A stretch of DNA of 64,000 nucleotides from Symbiodinium natans (lineage: Eukaryota; Sar; Dinophyceae; Suessiales; Symbiodiniaceae). Every line of letters begins with the position of its first letter. Position 1 is the stretch's first letter. The notes under the pieces were generated by a model. It was not told the origin of the DNA. It made no database searches and worked only from the letters and a program-made list of their open reading frames with translations. Positions 23,718 through 33,860 of the stretch are shown here, in pieces. A program made the position numbers and the translations under genes. Location: positions 1-64,000 of the forward strand of contig CAJNDS010002440.1 in assembly GCA_905221605.1 (NCBI GenBank), given 5' to 3'.

Positions 23718-25377
23718 TCAGCAGCGCAGATTCAGCAAGTGTCCTTGGAACATGTCTGTGAGCCATTTGAGCAATCGGTGTTTCACCGCCTGGTTCACGA
23801 CATCAAAGCCACAGCTGATCAGTATCAGCTTCTTTATCATGTCCTCTGGTCTTGAATTCAGGGTTTAGGGTTTAGGGTTTAGGGTTTAGTTTCTTCAACA
23901 ACCAATACCTGCAGGGTCCAGGGTTGGTCTGGCGGTGTTCACTTTTCTCAATCTAGTGAGGGCAAAGCAGAAGCTTAACAACTCCACGTGTCCTCGTCGA
24001 TCTTGCTGGAGGCCTCTGCGTATCGCACATCCATCGCCTCAAAAGCTACCAGCAACTTACTGAAGCCGCCCGCGGTGTCCAAGGTTTCCCGAAACTTGTC
24101 CCGGGACCTCTCAGGCAGGATGATCGTCATCTCGAGGCTCTTGCTTATGCACACAAAGCTTTCGAAGATGCACCATGCCCTCGTGATATACTTGGGGTCG
24201 ACGAAGCTGTCCAACATCAGAAGCATGCGACCCGCTTCGCCCAGGTGACTCTCGAAGACGGCCTTGAGCTCATCCGAGCCGGTCTGCGTGCCGGATTCGA
24301 GCATGCGGTACCTCAGACAAGCGGAGGCGCAAAAAACAAAAAAAAAACGCGGTTGCGTCCTCAAACACATGATTAAGGCTTAAGAACTGCTCCGGTCACG
24401 GTGGAGGCGCTGGTTGTTGCAGAAGAAGCACACCCACAAGTACACCTCGCTGGCATTCAGCCGCTCCTTCGCAACCCATGACTGTAGCGCACTCACGAAG
24501 TCGTCCAGGGAGTACGACCAGCACCAGGACACGAAATGAGTGGCCCGGCCCCTGTACTTGTCGTCCACCGCATCAACGACGCTGCATCCGGGTCGGCCAT
24601 CTCTCGGGCAAGCCTTGCCGAAGCCGAGCCCCTGCGGCCCCATGGCAACCGCGGGACAGATTTCGTGAAAGTTGGGATTCGCCATTCCGGTCGCTTTTCG
24701 CGCGAGCCCTGGGAAGATGTCGATGACCCAAGCCGCCGAGATGCCTAGGACCGCCTGTTTGGGAACGGGCGCACACGTCGGGCAGAGGCAGGCGCTGTGC
24801 GAGCAACAGAACCAATGCGACCCCGCTTTCTCCTCACCACAGCTGCTGCACATGTGCCTGTCCGCGCTAGTCAGCACCTGCATGTCGCTGCAGTCTGCTA
24901 CCAGCGGACAAGCTGGGACACGCGTCCAGCAGAGAGTTTGCGGCCAGCTCGTATCCACGGTCCATGTCAACACATGCTGATCGAAAGCTTGCCTAGGATG
25001 GCCCTTAACCTTTTGAAAATGTTCCTGGTCAAAAACGGGATCAGTCAGAGAAAATAAACAATATCTCAAGAGCCTAATCCCCTCCCCCTAAAATTATACC
25101 CCCCCCTACCCCCTAATATCACAAATTTCCCATATACTCTAATGGGGGGTATTTAATATTAGGAGGCTATAGGAGGGTTTAATATTAGGGGGAGGGGATT
25201 ACCCAGCTGCAGTTCTTGTCGGGCTCCATCAGGCCACTGGAAGTGCAAGCGCGTGCCACCCTTGAGCTCGGCCACTTGGCCCAAGCACTCAACTTGACGC
25301 CCAACAACTGCGCCGACCTGCTGTTTGCCCCAAGGTAAGTCCATCACCCAGCTGCCCTGACCTTGGGACAACATGAC
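23718..25377 (-). CDS. Paralogue A: RATHFVSWCW/FFCNNQ family protein
   Basis: Model, minus strand: exons 25377-25208, 24992-24411, 24311-23993, 23843-23718, together 1197 bp in one frame ending in TGA (398 residues, 5' end open). Introns are 215, 99 and 149 bp with GC-AG, GC-AG and GA-AG ends, and all phases agree. Modules in order: GSWVMDLPWG, WPDGARQEL, SWPQTLCWTR, a zinc-finger-like MCSSCG..CCSHSACLCPTCAP, RATHFVSWCWSYSLDDF, WVCFFCNNQ, LESGTQTGSDEL, MLLMLDSF, PKYITRAWCIFESFVC, DVRYAEASSK, VVNQAVKHRLLKWL. The core order (THFVSW, NNQ, LD, RAWCIFE) recalls an uncharacterised module I associate with algal and other protist proteins; function unknown. The N terminus may continue in exons at 25.8 kb or 26.2 kb. 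Confidence 0.75.
24312..24410 (-). other. Intron 2 of A (GC-AG, 99 bp)
   Basis: The exon reads ...NNQ up to CA|GCGCCTCC and resumes at TCTGAG|G with YRMLESG. GCGCCTCC occurs at the donor and again 13 bases before the acceptor. Paralogue B has the same intron (29768-29864), and C has one at the same codon (37903-38321). Confidence 0.75.
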
Positions 25378-25499
25378 CTCAACATTTTGGGATTTCATAT
25401 ACCCTATACTTCTCGCCATTGAAACACACGCGTGTATATATAGGGAGCACAATCTACTGTAGGGTTCATGTAACTCCCAACTACTACTTGCTTCAGAAC

Positions 25500-25815
25500 C
25501 CCCCAAAAAATGTTCTTCCTCATAAGGGTAATATAGGGATTCTTATTCTTTTTATTCTTTTGGGGGTCTTAAGCAACTAGTAGCATTTAGGGTTTTTTTA
25601 ACGTTAAAAACTCCTAAATAGGGATTCTCATATGTTTTATTCTTTTGGGGGGTCTTAAACAAATAGTAGCCAAGGAACATGGTACTTGAACAGGTTCGAT
25701 CGCTGTTTCCTAGCTTTGGAGTAGACCCAAAAAAAATACATACTTTTTAGGTATAAGTAGCTATAATAGGAACCCAGAACCAAAAAAAGTATTAAAGTAT
25801 AGTACTCCAAAGCCC
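25500..25815. mobile_element. Two direct repeats and a palindromic element upstream of A
   Basis: A ~55-bp segment, AATAGGGATTCT...TTTTATTCTTTTGGGGG, occurs at 25533-25587 and again at 25617-25672. It is followed by an element with ends CTTTGGAGTA (25715) and TACTCCAAAG (25812). If A has further 5' exons this stretch would be intronic. Confidence 0.55.
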
Positions 25816-25915
25816 AGGTTTCAGGAGAGGCCTCGGGGACAGGTCCGCTTGGGCGGTCGGCTGGCAGATGTCCATGGAGCCGGAGAAAGGACACCACCGC
25901 CTGCGTCCCTGACCT
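25813..25915 (-). CDS. Possible upstream exon (GHLPAD frame)
   Basis: Minus strand frame with VVSFLRLHGHLPADRPSGPV and PEASPETW, clearly more coding-like than its surroundings. GHLPAD also occurs in the signal-peptide-like exon at 33861-33998 upstream of B. It may be a 5' exon of A; borders are not resolved. Confidence 0.35.
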
Positions 25916-25917
25916 AG

Positions 25918-26072
25918 GGCTTAGGGTTTAGGGTTTAGGGTTTAGGGTTTAGGGTTTCGGGTTTCGGGTTTAGGGTTTAGGGTTTAGGGTTTAGGGTTTT
26001 GACCTGGGTGTTTTTTTGGGTTTAGGGTTTTGACCTGGGTGTTTTTTGGGTTTAGGGTTTTGACCTGGGTCA
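25918..26072 (+). repeat. TTTAGGG array and ~31-bp tandem repeat
   Basis: TTTAGGG/TTTCGGG units (25918-26000) pass into three copies of GGGTTTTGACCTGGGTG plus a T-run and GGGTTTA (25995-26070). The telomeric word became part of a longer repeat unit. Confidence 0.85.
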
Positions 26073-26159
26073 ACAGGGAGACCCTCACAGCTGCAGAGCT
26101 GCGGAACGCTTACTTTCTCTAGGATTCGGGAAACAAACTCAGGAACGGTTCCAGCAATG

Positions 26160-26466
26160 CTCAAAGTCACACACTCAAGCCAAGGGTGCCACAAGCGCTC
26201 AGAAGGCCCGCCTCCGTATTGCTTGGGTGCTCCACTTGCCCCGTGTCACATTGCGCCGACTCTGAGCAAGACTGCCCTTTTCGGCACCAGCAACACAAAC
26301 ACGAGGTGGCGATGAGAAACAACACACAAAGTATCGCAGCAATGCGCAAGAGCTGATTCAAGAGCTCCGGTTCATCCTCCATTGCAGTTGCACAGGTTGG
26401 CCGAAGAAATCGACAAACGCACAACCCTCGTTGTGAACACAACACCCCAGCATAAAACCCCAGCAT
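26160..26466 (-). CDS. Single-pass membrane protein exon
   Basis: Minus strand, open from 26466; a likely start is the ATG at 26382 (MEDEPELLNQ). A strong hydrophobic helix follows, RIAAILCVLFLIATSCLCCW, then a basic/Cys flank (CRKGQSCSES) and an acidic-polar tail. No cleavable signal peptide is obvious. A further coding-like frame (TVPEFVSRILEKVSVPQLCS) lies at 26084-26190 and could be the next exon. It may be a small separate gene or the 5' part of paralogue A. Family not recognised. Confidence 0.45.
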
Positions 26467-26469
26467 AAA

Positions 26470-27550
26470 AACACACTAAACCCTAAACCCTAAACCCTAA
26501 ACCCTAGACCCTGATAAAATCATGAACAACTTCAAACCTTCTTACTTCTAACGCACTACAAGTCCAACGGTCCAAGCTGCAGTCCAGCGATTCTATCTTC
26601 TCAGAACAAACACCGAGACCCTAAACCCTAAACCCGAAACCCTAACATTGCCCTAAACCCTACGTTAACGGTTGAGGGTTTAGGGTTTAGGGTTTAAAGT
26701 TTAAGGTTGAGGGTTGAGGGTTTAGGGTTTGGCTTCATGGTGTAGGGTCGGCACAGGAGACTTGCAGTAGAAGGGATTGGGTGAAAAAAAGTCGAAGCAT
26801 AGGAAATCCCCCAAGCCGTGTAGAGTTTAGGGTTTAGGGTTTAGGGTTGAGGGTTTAGGGTTTAGGTTTTAGGGGTTAGGGTTTATGGTTTAGGGTTCAG
26901 TGCTTTTAGTTTTGAAGGTTTAGAGTTCGGGCGTCCGCTGCGGGCCAAGGGTGTCTACATAGATATTGAGCGCAGCGCGCTTTTCGGACGCCGGTCGGCG
27001 AGTGCATCAGAATCTTGCGTCTTATGGCAAGTCCTGAACCCTATAAACCTGAACCCTAAACCCTAAACCAGAAGCCCCAAACCCTAAACCCTAAACCCTG
27101 ATCCCTTTTTGGAGGTCCTTCTGGATGCCGTACTATAGGGAGCCCAAAGATATTTGGAGAACTACCCCTATACACCCTGATGCGAAAGTGCTATCCCTAA
27201 ACCCTAAACCCTAAACCCTAAACCCTAAACCCTAAATTCTCGAACTTGTGCTCCCAGAATTGAGCACCTTGAAGATGAGGCTCCGCATGTTCGTAGCAAA
27301 CCAAAGAAAGAGCCAACAAGAGCCCTACACCCTAAACCCTAAACCCTAAACCCTACACCCTAAACCCTATCTCCCCCTAAACCATCAAGCCCTAAATCCG
27401 GAGATACTCACCTTGAACTTAAAACTCGAGTTTGCACCTCTCTTCGAGGAGCAGCCCGTCGACAGTTAAAAAGCCTTGTCGGACAATTTGGTCCAAACCC
27501 TAGAACCCTAAACCCTGAACCCGAAACCCGGCACTTAGTGGCAGGGCAGC
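26470..27550. repeat. Telomeric runs and islets
   Basis: CCCTAAA at 26474-26510, 27180-27240 and 27325-27370; TTTAGGG at 26670-26730 and 26825-26905. Islets hold nothing recognised. 27130-27175 (GGATGCCGTACTATAGGG..GAACTACCCCTA) resembles parts of 38205-38275. Confidence 0.75.
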
Positions 27551-27740
27551 AGTACATCGAATTCGTGCACCAGTACCCTTTTTGGTTTAAAGAGGACTAT
27601 AAAAGGGAGCCTAAACCAAGGATCATTAAGGCCCGCACGCTAACGCTGAAACTCCAGCAAGCGCACTGATGCACACCAAGCGCCAACATCAGGCCCCCGC
27701 CCCTAAACCCTAACGTCCTCTGGAATCACCAACACAACGA

Positions 27741-27853
27741 GACCCAGGAGTAACTCAGGAATGAAAAGGGTATCCTTTTGGTTGAAAGAGGATCATATAA
27801 GGGAACCGAACCTAACCCAAACTAAGGGAATAAGGGCCTACTCTGGGTCCTAG
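27741..27853. mobile_element. MITE/introner-like element, family IV
   Basis: Begins GACCCAGGAGTAACTC and ends CTCTGGGTCCTAG, with AAAGGGTATCCTTTTGGTTGAAA inside. Intact copy of the type interrupted by telomeric repeats at 63682-63820. It lies just 3' of the stop codon of B. Confidence 0.6.
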
Positions 27854-27897
27854 ACAATGAATCCGCGGAGGAGCGAAGGCAATCTTGGGTAAGTGTG

Positions 27898-30371
27898 TCA
27901 CTTCGCCGCCTGGCTCAGCAGATGCTTCCGGAACACGTCCGTGAGCCATTTCAGCAGGCGGTTCTTGACGGCGCCATTCACCATGTCGAAGCCCGTGGTT
28001 GTAAGGATCAGCTTTGTCCTCTCATTCTGGAGACAAACCTAAACACCTCAAGCTTGCTCGTGATAGGGGTTTGGGTTTAGGGTTTAGGGCTTTGGGCTAG
28101 GGTTTGGGGTTTAGGTTTTAGGGTACAAGGGACCATATACCCCGCCGGCGTAACTCACTAGGGCAACAAGTATCTAGGGGCACCGAAGTGCCTAACTCCT
28201 TTCCCTAAACCCTAAACCCTAAACCCTAAACCCTAAACCCTAAACCCTAAACCCGACAAAGAACCACACACCCTAAACACCCTAAACACACTTAACACCC
28301 TAAACCCCCTAAACCCTAAACCCTAACCGAAACCCTAAACACTAAACCCAACAGCCTCATCAGCTTTGCTGGACGCCTCCGCATACCTGACGTCCATGGC
28401 CTCAAAAGCCTCCTGCAGTTTGCTGAAGCCGCCTGTTTAGGGTTCAGGGTTGAGGCTTTTTCCGGGCTGAGGGTTAGGGTTGTTTAAGGCTTGTTGGGTG
28501 TTTTTTCGCGGTTTAGGGTTTGTTTAGGGTTGAAGGTTTGGGGTTCAGTAGGGTTTAGGGCTGAGGGTTTATAGGGTTTATAGGGTTAGGGTTCTGGGTT
28601 GAGTGCTGAGGGTTTATGTAGGGTCTAGGGCTTATAGGTTTAGGGATTTTAGGGTTTTAGTGCTTCGGGCCAAGGCTTGGGGCTCTGCCGCAGATGGCCA
28701 GAAAGGTGGTAGGTTCGGGGTGGAAGGCCTTGTGTTACAGAACCTTACCCTAAACCCTAAACCCCAAACCCTACACCCTAAACCCTAAACCGCGTTGGGA
28801 AACTCGAGTGCATCGTCATGGCCCCACCACTCAGACATCTCGGCATACAAAAAGGGCCCGACAACGTGGAAAGCTTACAGAAAAAGACCTAATATGGGAG
28901 CCTGAAGAATTAGAATAGGGTTTTGGGGGTGATTATAGTGTATTTGCACAGGGACCATAAGGGAATTCGAGAAGTCCATAACAAGCACATACTTTAGGGG
29001 CCGAAAGAGTTAGAACAGGGTCTTGGGGGGGGGGGGGGGGGCTTTTGGTACAATTTAAAAGGTACCACAAGGGAACTATTAAATAGTATTTTTCCGACAC
29101 CCATATTCGTAAACTGTAAACCCTTAACCCTGTCCCAATCTAGGTACATGGACGCTTAGGACCCCTTCTTCAACAAGCAGCCGCCTGCACTGCGGGAATT
29201 TTTAGTTTATGGCCCCTACAAAGACGTGCTCTAGGAACCCCCACTCACACACAAAACCCTATTCTAATCATGAAAGCCCTAAACCCTAAACACCTGAAAC
29301 CCTAAAGACCCTAAACCCTAAACTCTAAACCCTAAACCCTAAACACTCGAAACCCTTAGCCACCTGCACTGTCCAGCGTCTGCTTGAACTTCGCCCCAGA
29401 GCTCTCTGGCAAGATGATGGTCATGGCAAACTTCTTGTCGATGCACACCTCGGATGGGCCCTAAAAGGCACTCTGAACAACAAATATCTTGAATATGGGG
29501 GTCTAGGGTTTAGGGTTTAGTCTTTAGGGCTTAGGGTTGAAAAGATCTCATGATCTCTTAAGCCCAGTAAGGGAGATCTGAAAAAGTATCCCAAGGGCCT
29601 ACCCAGACACAAAGCTTTCGAAGATGCACCATGCCCTCGTGATATACTTGGGGTCGACGAAGCTGTCCAACATCAGAAGCATGCGACCCGCTTCGCCCAG
29701 GTGACTCTCGAAGACGGCCTTGAGCTCATCCGAGCCGGTCTGCGTGCCGGATTCGAGCATGCGGTACCTCAGACAAGCGGAGGGCGGAGGCGCAAAAAAA
29801 ACGCGGTTGCGTCCTCAAACACATGATTAAGGCTTAAGAACTGCTCCGGTCACGGCGGAGGCGCTGGTTGTTGCAGAAGAAGCACACCCACAAGTACACC
29901 TCGCTGGCATTCAGCCGCTCCTTCGCAACCCATGACTGTAGCGCACTCACGAAGTCGTCCAGGGAGTACGACCAGCACCAGGACACGAAATGAGTGGCCC
30001 GGCCCCTGTACTTGTCGTCCACCGCATCAACGACGCTGCATCCGGGTCGGCCATCTCTCGGGCAAGCCTTGCCGAAGCCGAGCCCCTGCGGCCCCATGGC
30101 AACCGCTGGACAGATTTCGTGAAAGTTGGGATTCGCCATTCCGGTCGCTTTTCGCGCGAGCCCTGGGAAGGTGTCGATGACCCAAGCCGCCGAGATGCCT
30201 AGGACCGCCTGTTTGGGAACCGGCGCGCACTCCGGACGCAGGCACGCGTCATGTAGGGGGCAGGACCACAGCAAGCCGTTCGGCTTCGCCAGCCCGCACT
30301 TGCTGCAGACGTAACCTCGGGGCTACCCTAACCCTCGTCCCTAACCCAAAAACCCCAAAACCCCAAAACCC

Positions 30372-30408
<37 letters not shown>

Positions 30409-31568
30409 GAAAACCCCAAGAAACCCAAAACCCCAAAAAAAACCCAAACCCCAAAACCCGCAACGCTCAACCTTACACTCGATCCGAGAGTAAAGCCGCA
30501 CAAATTTATCCTTGGGAACCCTAAACCCCCTGGTTCGTAGTACGGAATGACGGAATGAGGGAATATGAGGGCCCTGCAAGGGTATATATAGGACCCTCAT
30601 TCCCTCATTCCCTACTGAGAACCAGAAAGCCTAAACCCTAAACCCTAAACCCGAAACCCTACTTGGACCTTTTAGGCTTTACCCTCGGGTTTTGGGGTCC
30701 CTTTTTAAGGATCCGGGAATAGAAGGGCCATATTAGTAGGAGTATATCAAGGGGAACGTGCAGGGGTACAACCTTAGGAGTACGAGTCTGAATAACTTGA
30801 GATATATGCAGATTACCCTAACAAATTATTTGGGGGACCGTAAACCCTAAACCCTAAACCCTAAACCCTAAACCCTAAACCCTAAACCCTAAACCCTAAA
30901 CCCTAAACCCTAAACCTGGCCTAGGAGCCCTCCAGACTTCTCCCCAACTGCATGTGGTGGCGGTCGTTCGGCTCGCCAGCCTCCTCGTCAAGGGGTTCAG
31001 GCTCAGGGTTCAGGGACACCCTAAACCCTAAACCCTAAACCCTCAACCCGAAACCCTCAACCCTAAACCCTAAACCCTAAACCTTAAACCCTAAACCCTA
31101 AACCCTAAACCCTAAACCCTAAACCCTAAACCCTAGCCCTAAACTCTAGAACATAAACCCCCCTAATCCCTAGATAAACTTCATGAATCCGAAGCCCTCA
31201 ACTCATACCCGAAACCCTCAACCCGAAACCCTAAACCGGCTTTGGAGGCCACTGAAAAGGGAACCTGGGCCGATGAGACAAGATTCTTGATTGCAGACCC
31301 TGAGAGGGCGACAGGGTTTAGGGTTTAGGGTTTAGGGTTTAGGGTTTAGGGTTTAGGGTTTCGGGTTTAGGGTTTAGGGTTTAGGGCAACAGGTTTAGGG
31401 TTAGGGTGTGCCTGAAGCAATCAATCTGGCTGGATGGCGTGGGTATGCGAAATGGAAGGTTTAGGGCCACGCCGCAAGCCAGGCTTGTCAGAGTGAAAAC
31501 TCGCAATCATTCGCATGAGACACTCGGTTGTTCTCTTTGAAGAAAATAGTCGCTGCTTTCAGCCCACC

Positions 31569-31656
<88 letters not shown>

Positions 31657-33071
31657 ACCCCCAAACCCCAAACCCCAAACCCCAAACCCCAAACCCCAAA
31701 CCCCAAACCCCAAACCCTAAAACCTAAACCCTAAACCCTAAACCCGAAACCCCAAACCTTAGACCTTAAACCCTGAGCTCCTCTAGCTCCAGGGGGCACG
31801 GGGGCACGCGCAGCCAGCGGAGGGTCTCTGGCCAGGTTTGGTTGGTCCTCCACGTGAGTAGGCCAAGCTCCGCTGTCTCCAACTCCTGGCTACTCGGAGG
31901 TTTAGGGTTTAGGGTTTAGGGTTTAGGGTTTAGGGTTTAGGGTTTAGGGTTTAGGGTTTAGGGTTTAGGGTTTAGGGTTTAGGGTTTAGGGTAATTTGTT
32001 CAATGAGGATGAGGGTGTGGAGTTGGGGGGGGCCCAAATAAGCGACCTCATGAGTGGGGGGGTGATATTGTTGCGTTGGCCGGTTCATGCTCCTTCAGTT
32101 AATGGCTGGAAGCCACACCGTTATGCCTGACCCTCCCGCTTTCTAACAGATAAAGTTGAAAGTTCCTCGGCTCCTACACTACTCGCCCATCTGCTGGGAT
32201 GCTCTAGACATCCCATCTGACCCCAAACCCTAAACCCTAAACCCGTCTCCTGGCAGGTTCCATCAGGCCACTGCAAGGATGGTCTTTTGGGATCGCCGCG
32301 AAGCGGAAAGCTCTGACCCCAGCCTAAGAGGGCCCTCCTAAGGGTTTAGGGTTTAGGGTTTAGGGTTTAGGGTTTAGGGTTTAGGGTTTAGGGTTTAGGG
32401 TTTAGGGTTTAGGGTTTAGGGTTCAGGGTTTAGGTTTTGGGATTTAGGGTGTATGGTTTGGGGTTTAGGGCTTAGGCTTGAATATGATCCTCTCAAACCC
32501 ACGATGGGGAAAATACAAAATGTCCCAAGGGCCTACCTGGCAGCACTCCACTTGATCATCTTTCGCGCAGCCCATTGTCAGCCGCCCGCCTGGCAACTCC
32601 ATTGCCCAAGAGCCCCGCAGCACCTGGGAGTGTTTTTAACCCTAAACCCTAAACCCTAAACCCTAAACCCTAAACCCTAAACCCTAAACCCTCAACCCTG
32701 AACCCTAAGCCCTATAAACCCTAGGGGAGCCTACGCACCTGCCCCAACAAAACAGAAGGCAAAAAGGCACCACCGAGAGTCCTAGGCACTAGTTGGGGAG
32801 TGGGTGCGGGAAGGCTTCGAGCGACGAGTGGGCGGATGCCTGAAAGATTCGGGCCCACCACGTGAACGTAGCTTCTCCAATGACGACAGGCAGTCGCAGC
32901 GGCATCCAACGCGAAGGCAGAGCAGACCACGAAGCCAAGCATCGGAAAAACGCCCAAGACGATCAACAGCGCCAAGGACACCAAGAGTGCAAGAGCCAGC
33001 AACATTGAAGCAGAAAGCAACACTGACAGTCCAGTGATAACGGCCGACGCCATCAAGAAGGCCACCAGCAT
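27898..33071 (-). CDS. Paralogue B: RATHFVSWCW/FFCNNQ family, membrane-like N terminus
   Basis: Model, minus strand: 33071-32739 (5' edge open), 32623-32542, 32323-32250, 31885 to about 31774, 30315-29865, 29767-29611, 29448-29364, 28432-28356, 28020-27898 (TGA). Phases agree except at the unresolved junction 31774/30315. The first exon encodes hydrophobic stretches (LSVLLSASMLLALALLVSLA, VFPMLGFVVC), so membrane insertion is likely. Then GSWAMELPGG, LQWPDGTCQ, WPETLRWLRVPPCP, the zinc-finger-like YVCSKCG..WSCPLHDACLRPECAP, THFVSWCWSY, FFCNNQ, ESGTQTGSDEL, RAWCIFESF, VCIDKKFAMTIILPE, DVRYAEASSK and MVNGAVKNRLLKWL. Function unknown. Exons 5-6 are almost identical in DNA to A. Extra 5' exons may lie at 33277-33405 and 33861-33998. 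Confidence 0.65.
28433..29363. other. Long intron of B filled with repeats (931 bp)
   Basis: Exon 7 ends GCA G|GTGGCT and exon 8 starts CAG|GCGGCTTC. A has no intron here: its frame runs DTAGGFSKL uninterrupted. The intron contains TTTAGGG/CCCTAAA runs, TATAGGGTTTA words and two related blocks with AATAGGGTTTTGGGGG / ACAGGGTCTTGGGGG (28912 and 29011). Confidence 0.6.
29449..29610 (-). other. Intron of B at a site intronless in A (GT-AG, 162 bp)
   Basis: B reads FESF|VCID with donor GTGTCTGGGTAGGCCC and acceptor CCGAG|GTGTGC; GTGT stands at both borders. A reads FESFVCIS without interruption. The intron begins GGTAGGCCCTTGGGA, a start it shares with the intron at 32324-32541 and with 38000-38045. 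Confidence 0.65.
30330..30460. repeat. Poly(A) and CCCCAAAA-type repeats inside B
   Basis: CCCCAAAA units flank an A run of about 33 nt (30374-30406). Lies in the intron upstream of exon 5 of B. Confidence 0.85.
30530..30625. mobile_element. MITE/introner-like element, family II
   Basis: Ends CTGGTTCGTAGTACGGAATG and CATTCCCTACTGAGAACCAG are inverted repeats; the centre GGGCCCTGCAAGGGTATATA..ACCCTCATTCC is also palindromic. Related: 37459-37548, 37710-37844, 39361-39482 and 41881-41980. Confidence 0.75.
30720..30800. repeat. Dispersed element, family VI (copy 1)
   Basis: Shares GGGCCAT.TTAGGAGTAT, AAGGGGAAC, GGG.ACAACCT and GGTACGAGTCT-like words, in that order, with 39612-39690 (inside an intron of C) and 42246-42316. 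Confidence 0.55.
30838..31140 (-). repeat. CCCTAAA arrays around one islet, inside B
   Basis: Eleven units at 30838-30916, then an islet with a coding-like minus frame (LDEEAGEPNDRHH), then 31018-31135. All lie inside the B intron between exons 4 and 5 as modelled. Confidence 0.85.
31315..31395 (+). repeat. TTTAGGG array (~10 units)
   Basis: Opposite in orientation to the arrays on both sides. Confidence 0.9.
31567..31745 (-). repeat. (CCCTCAA)n then (CCCCAAA)n then CCCTAAA
   Basis: About 12 perfect CCCTCAA units, then 8 perfect CCCCAAA units, then CCCTAAA: three telomere-like variants in adjoining homogeneous blocks. Confidence 0.92.
31899..31992 (+). repeat. TTTAGGG array (13 units)
   Basis: Begins 14 bp upstream (minus-strand sense) of B exon 4, inside the 364-bp intron 31886-32249. 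Confidence 0.93.
32340..32422 (+). repeat. TTTAGGG array (~12 units) inside an intron of B
   Basis: Occupies over a third of the 218-bp intron 32324-32541 (GC-AG). Decayed units continue to 32475. Confidence 0.88.
32624..32738 (-). other. Intron of B made of telomeric repeats (115 bp, GT-AG)
   Basis: Exon ends GGG CAG|GTGCGTAGG and resumes TCCCAG|GTGCTGCGG in the same phase, reading ...LLGQ|VLRGSWAMELP. About 80 of the 115 bases are CCCTAAA or close variants (TTTAGGG in the gene's sense). GTGC follows the junction on both sides, like a target-site duplication. Confidence 0.65.
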
Positions 33072-33276
33072 CCTCGGTCTAAACCCTGATTCCCTGAACC
33101 CCGAAGGCGAGCTCCCTAAAGCCTAAATCCTGAATCCCTTTACCCCCCAACCTTGGAGTCTGATTCCCGCTTCAGTCAGTACTCAAAACAAGTACCATGA
33201 CCAGGGACTTCACTGCAAAAACAGCAACAAAGGAACAAATGAAGGGGTTAAGGTTTAGGGTTTGGGGGGTTTAGGG

Positions 33277-33405
33277 TTAGGATCCCAGACAGAACATGCT
33301 TGGGAAGGAAGGCAGCAGTATGAGAACCACCATCAGCACCAACAAAGCTGCCAGTATGGTCAGTAGGACCAAGGCCCAAAGCGTTGAAGTGTCTCCTTTC
33401 CCCCA
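33277..33405 (-). CDS. Possible 5' exon of B: transmembrane segment
   Basis: Minus frame KGDTSTLWALVLLTILAALL, then VLMVVLILLPSF, then stop at 33277. One clear hydrophobic helix. Its position ahead of the hydrophobic exon of B suggests it belongs to that gene; splice borders not resolved. Confidence 0.4.
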   Translation of the reverse strand, partial: WGKGDTSTLWALVLLTILAALLVLMVVLILLPSFPSMFCLGS

Positions 33406-33860
33406 AAAGGCACAAAAAGGTTCCCAGGCAGTCAGAAAAAATGAGCCTTCAAGTAGGTAGAGCTTAGGGTTAAGGGTTCAGGGTTTAGGGGTGCAGGCGA
33501 TTGGGGGTGGAGATCTCAGTAGCCGCAAGTCTTCATGTTGTAAGGTAGGGTTGAGGGTTTCGGGTTTAGGATTTAGGGAAGTTTAGGGGTTAGAGGCTTA
33601 TAGAGGTTTCGGGCTTACGGCTGGAGGTAGAACCGTCTGTAACCCTCAGCATTGGCCAGTGACACAATGGGCAATCAACCGTGAACCCCGGATCCTACTA
33701 TTTGCTGAAGAGATCCCCCCAAAAATCAATGACAATGTTCCCTATATTGCCCTAAACCTAAAACCCTCAGCCCTAAACCCTAAACCCTAAACCCCAAACC
33801 CTAAACCCCAAACCCTAAACCCTAAACCCTAAACCCCAAACTACTTCTTTTTCGTGCTTC

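Noticed and set aside
24478-25057. Plus-strand ORFs over paralogues A, B and C
   Set aside because: Antisense shadows; the minus frames carry motifs conserved among the three copies with consistent splice phases.
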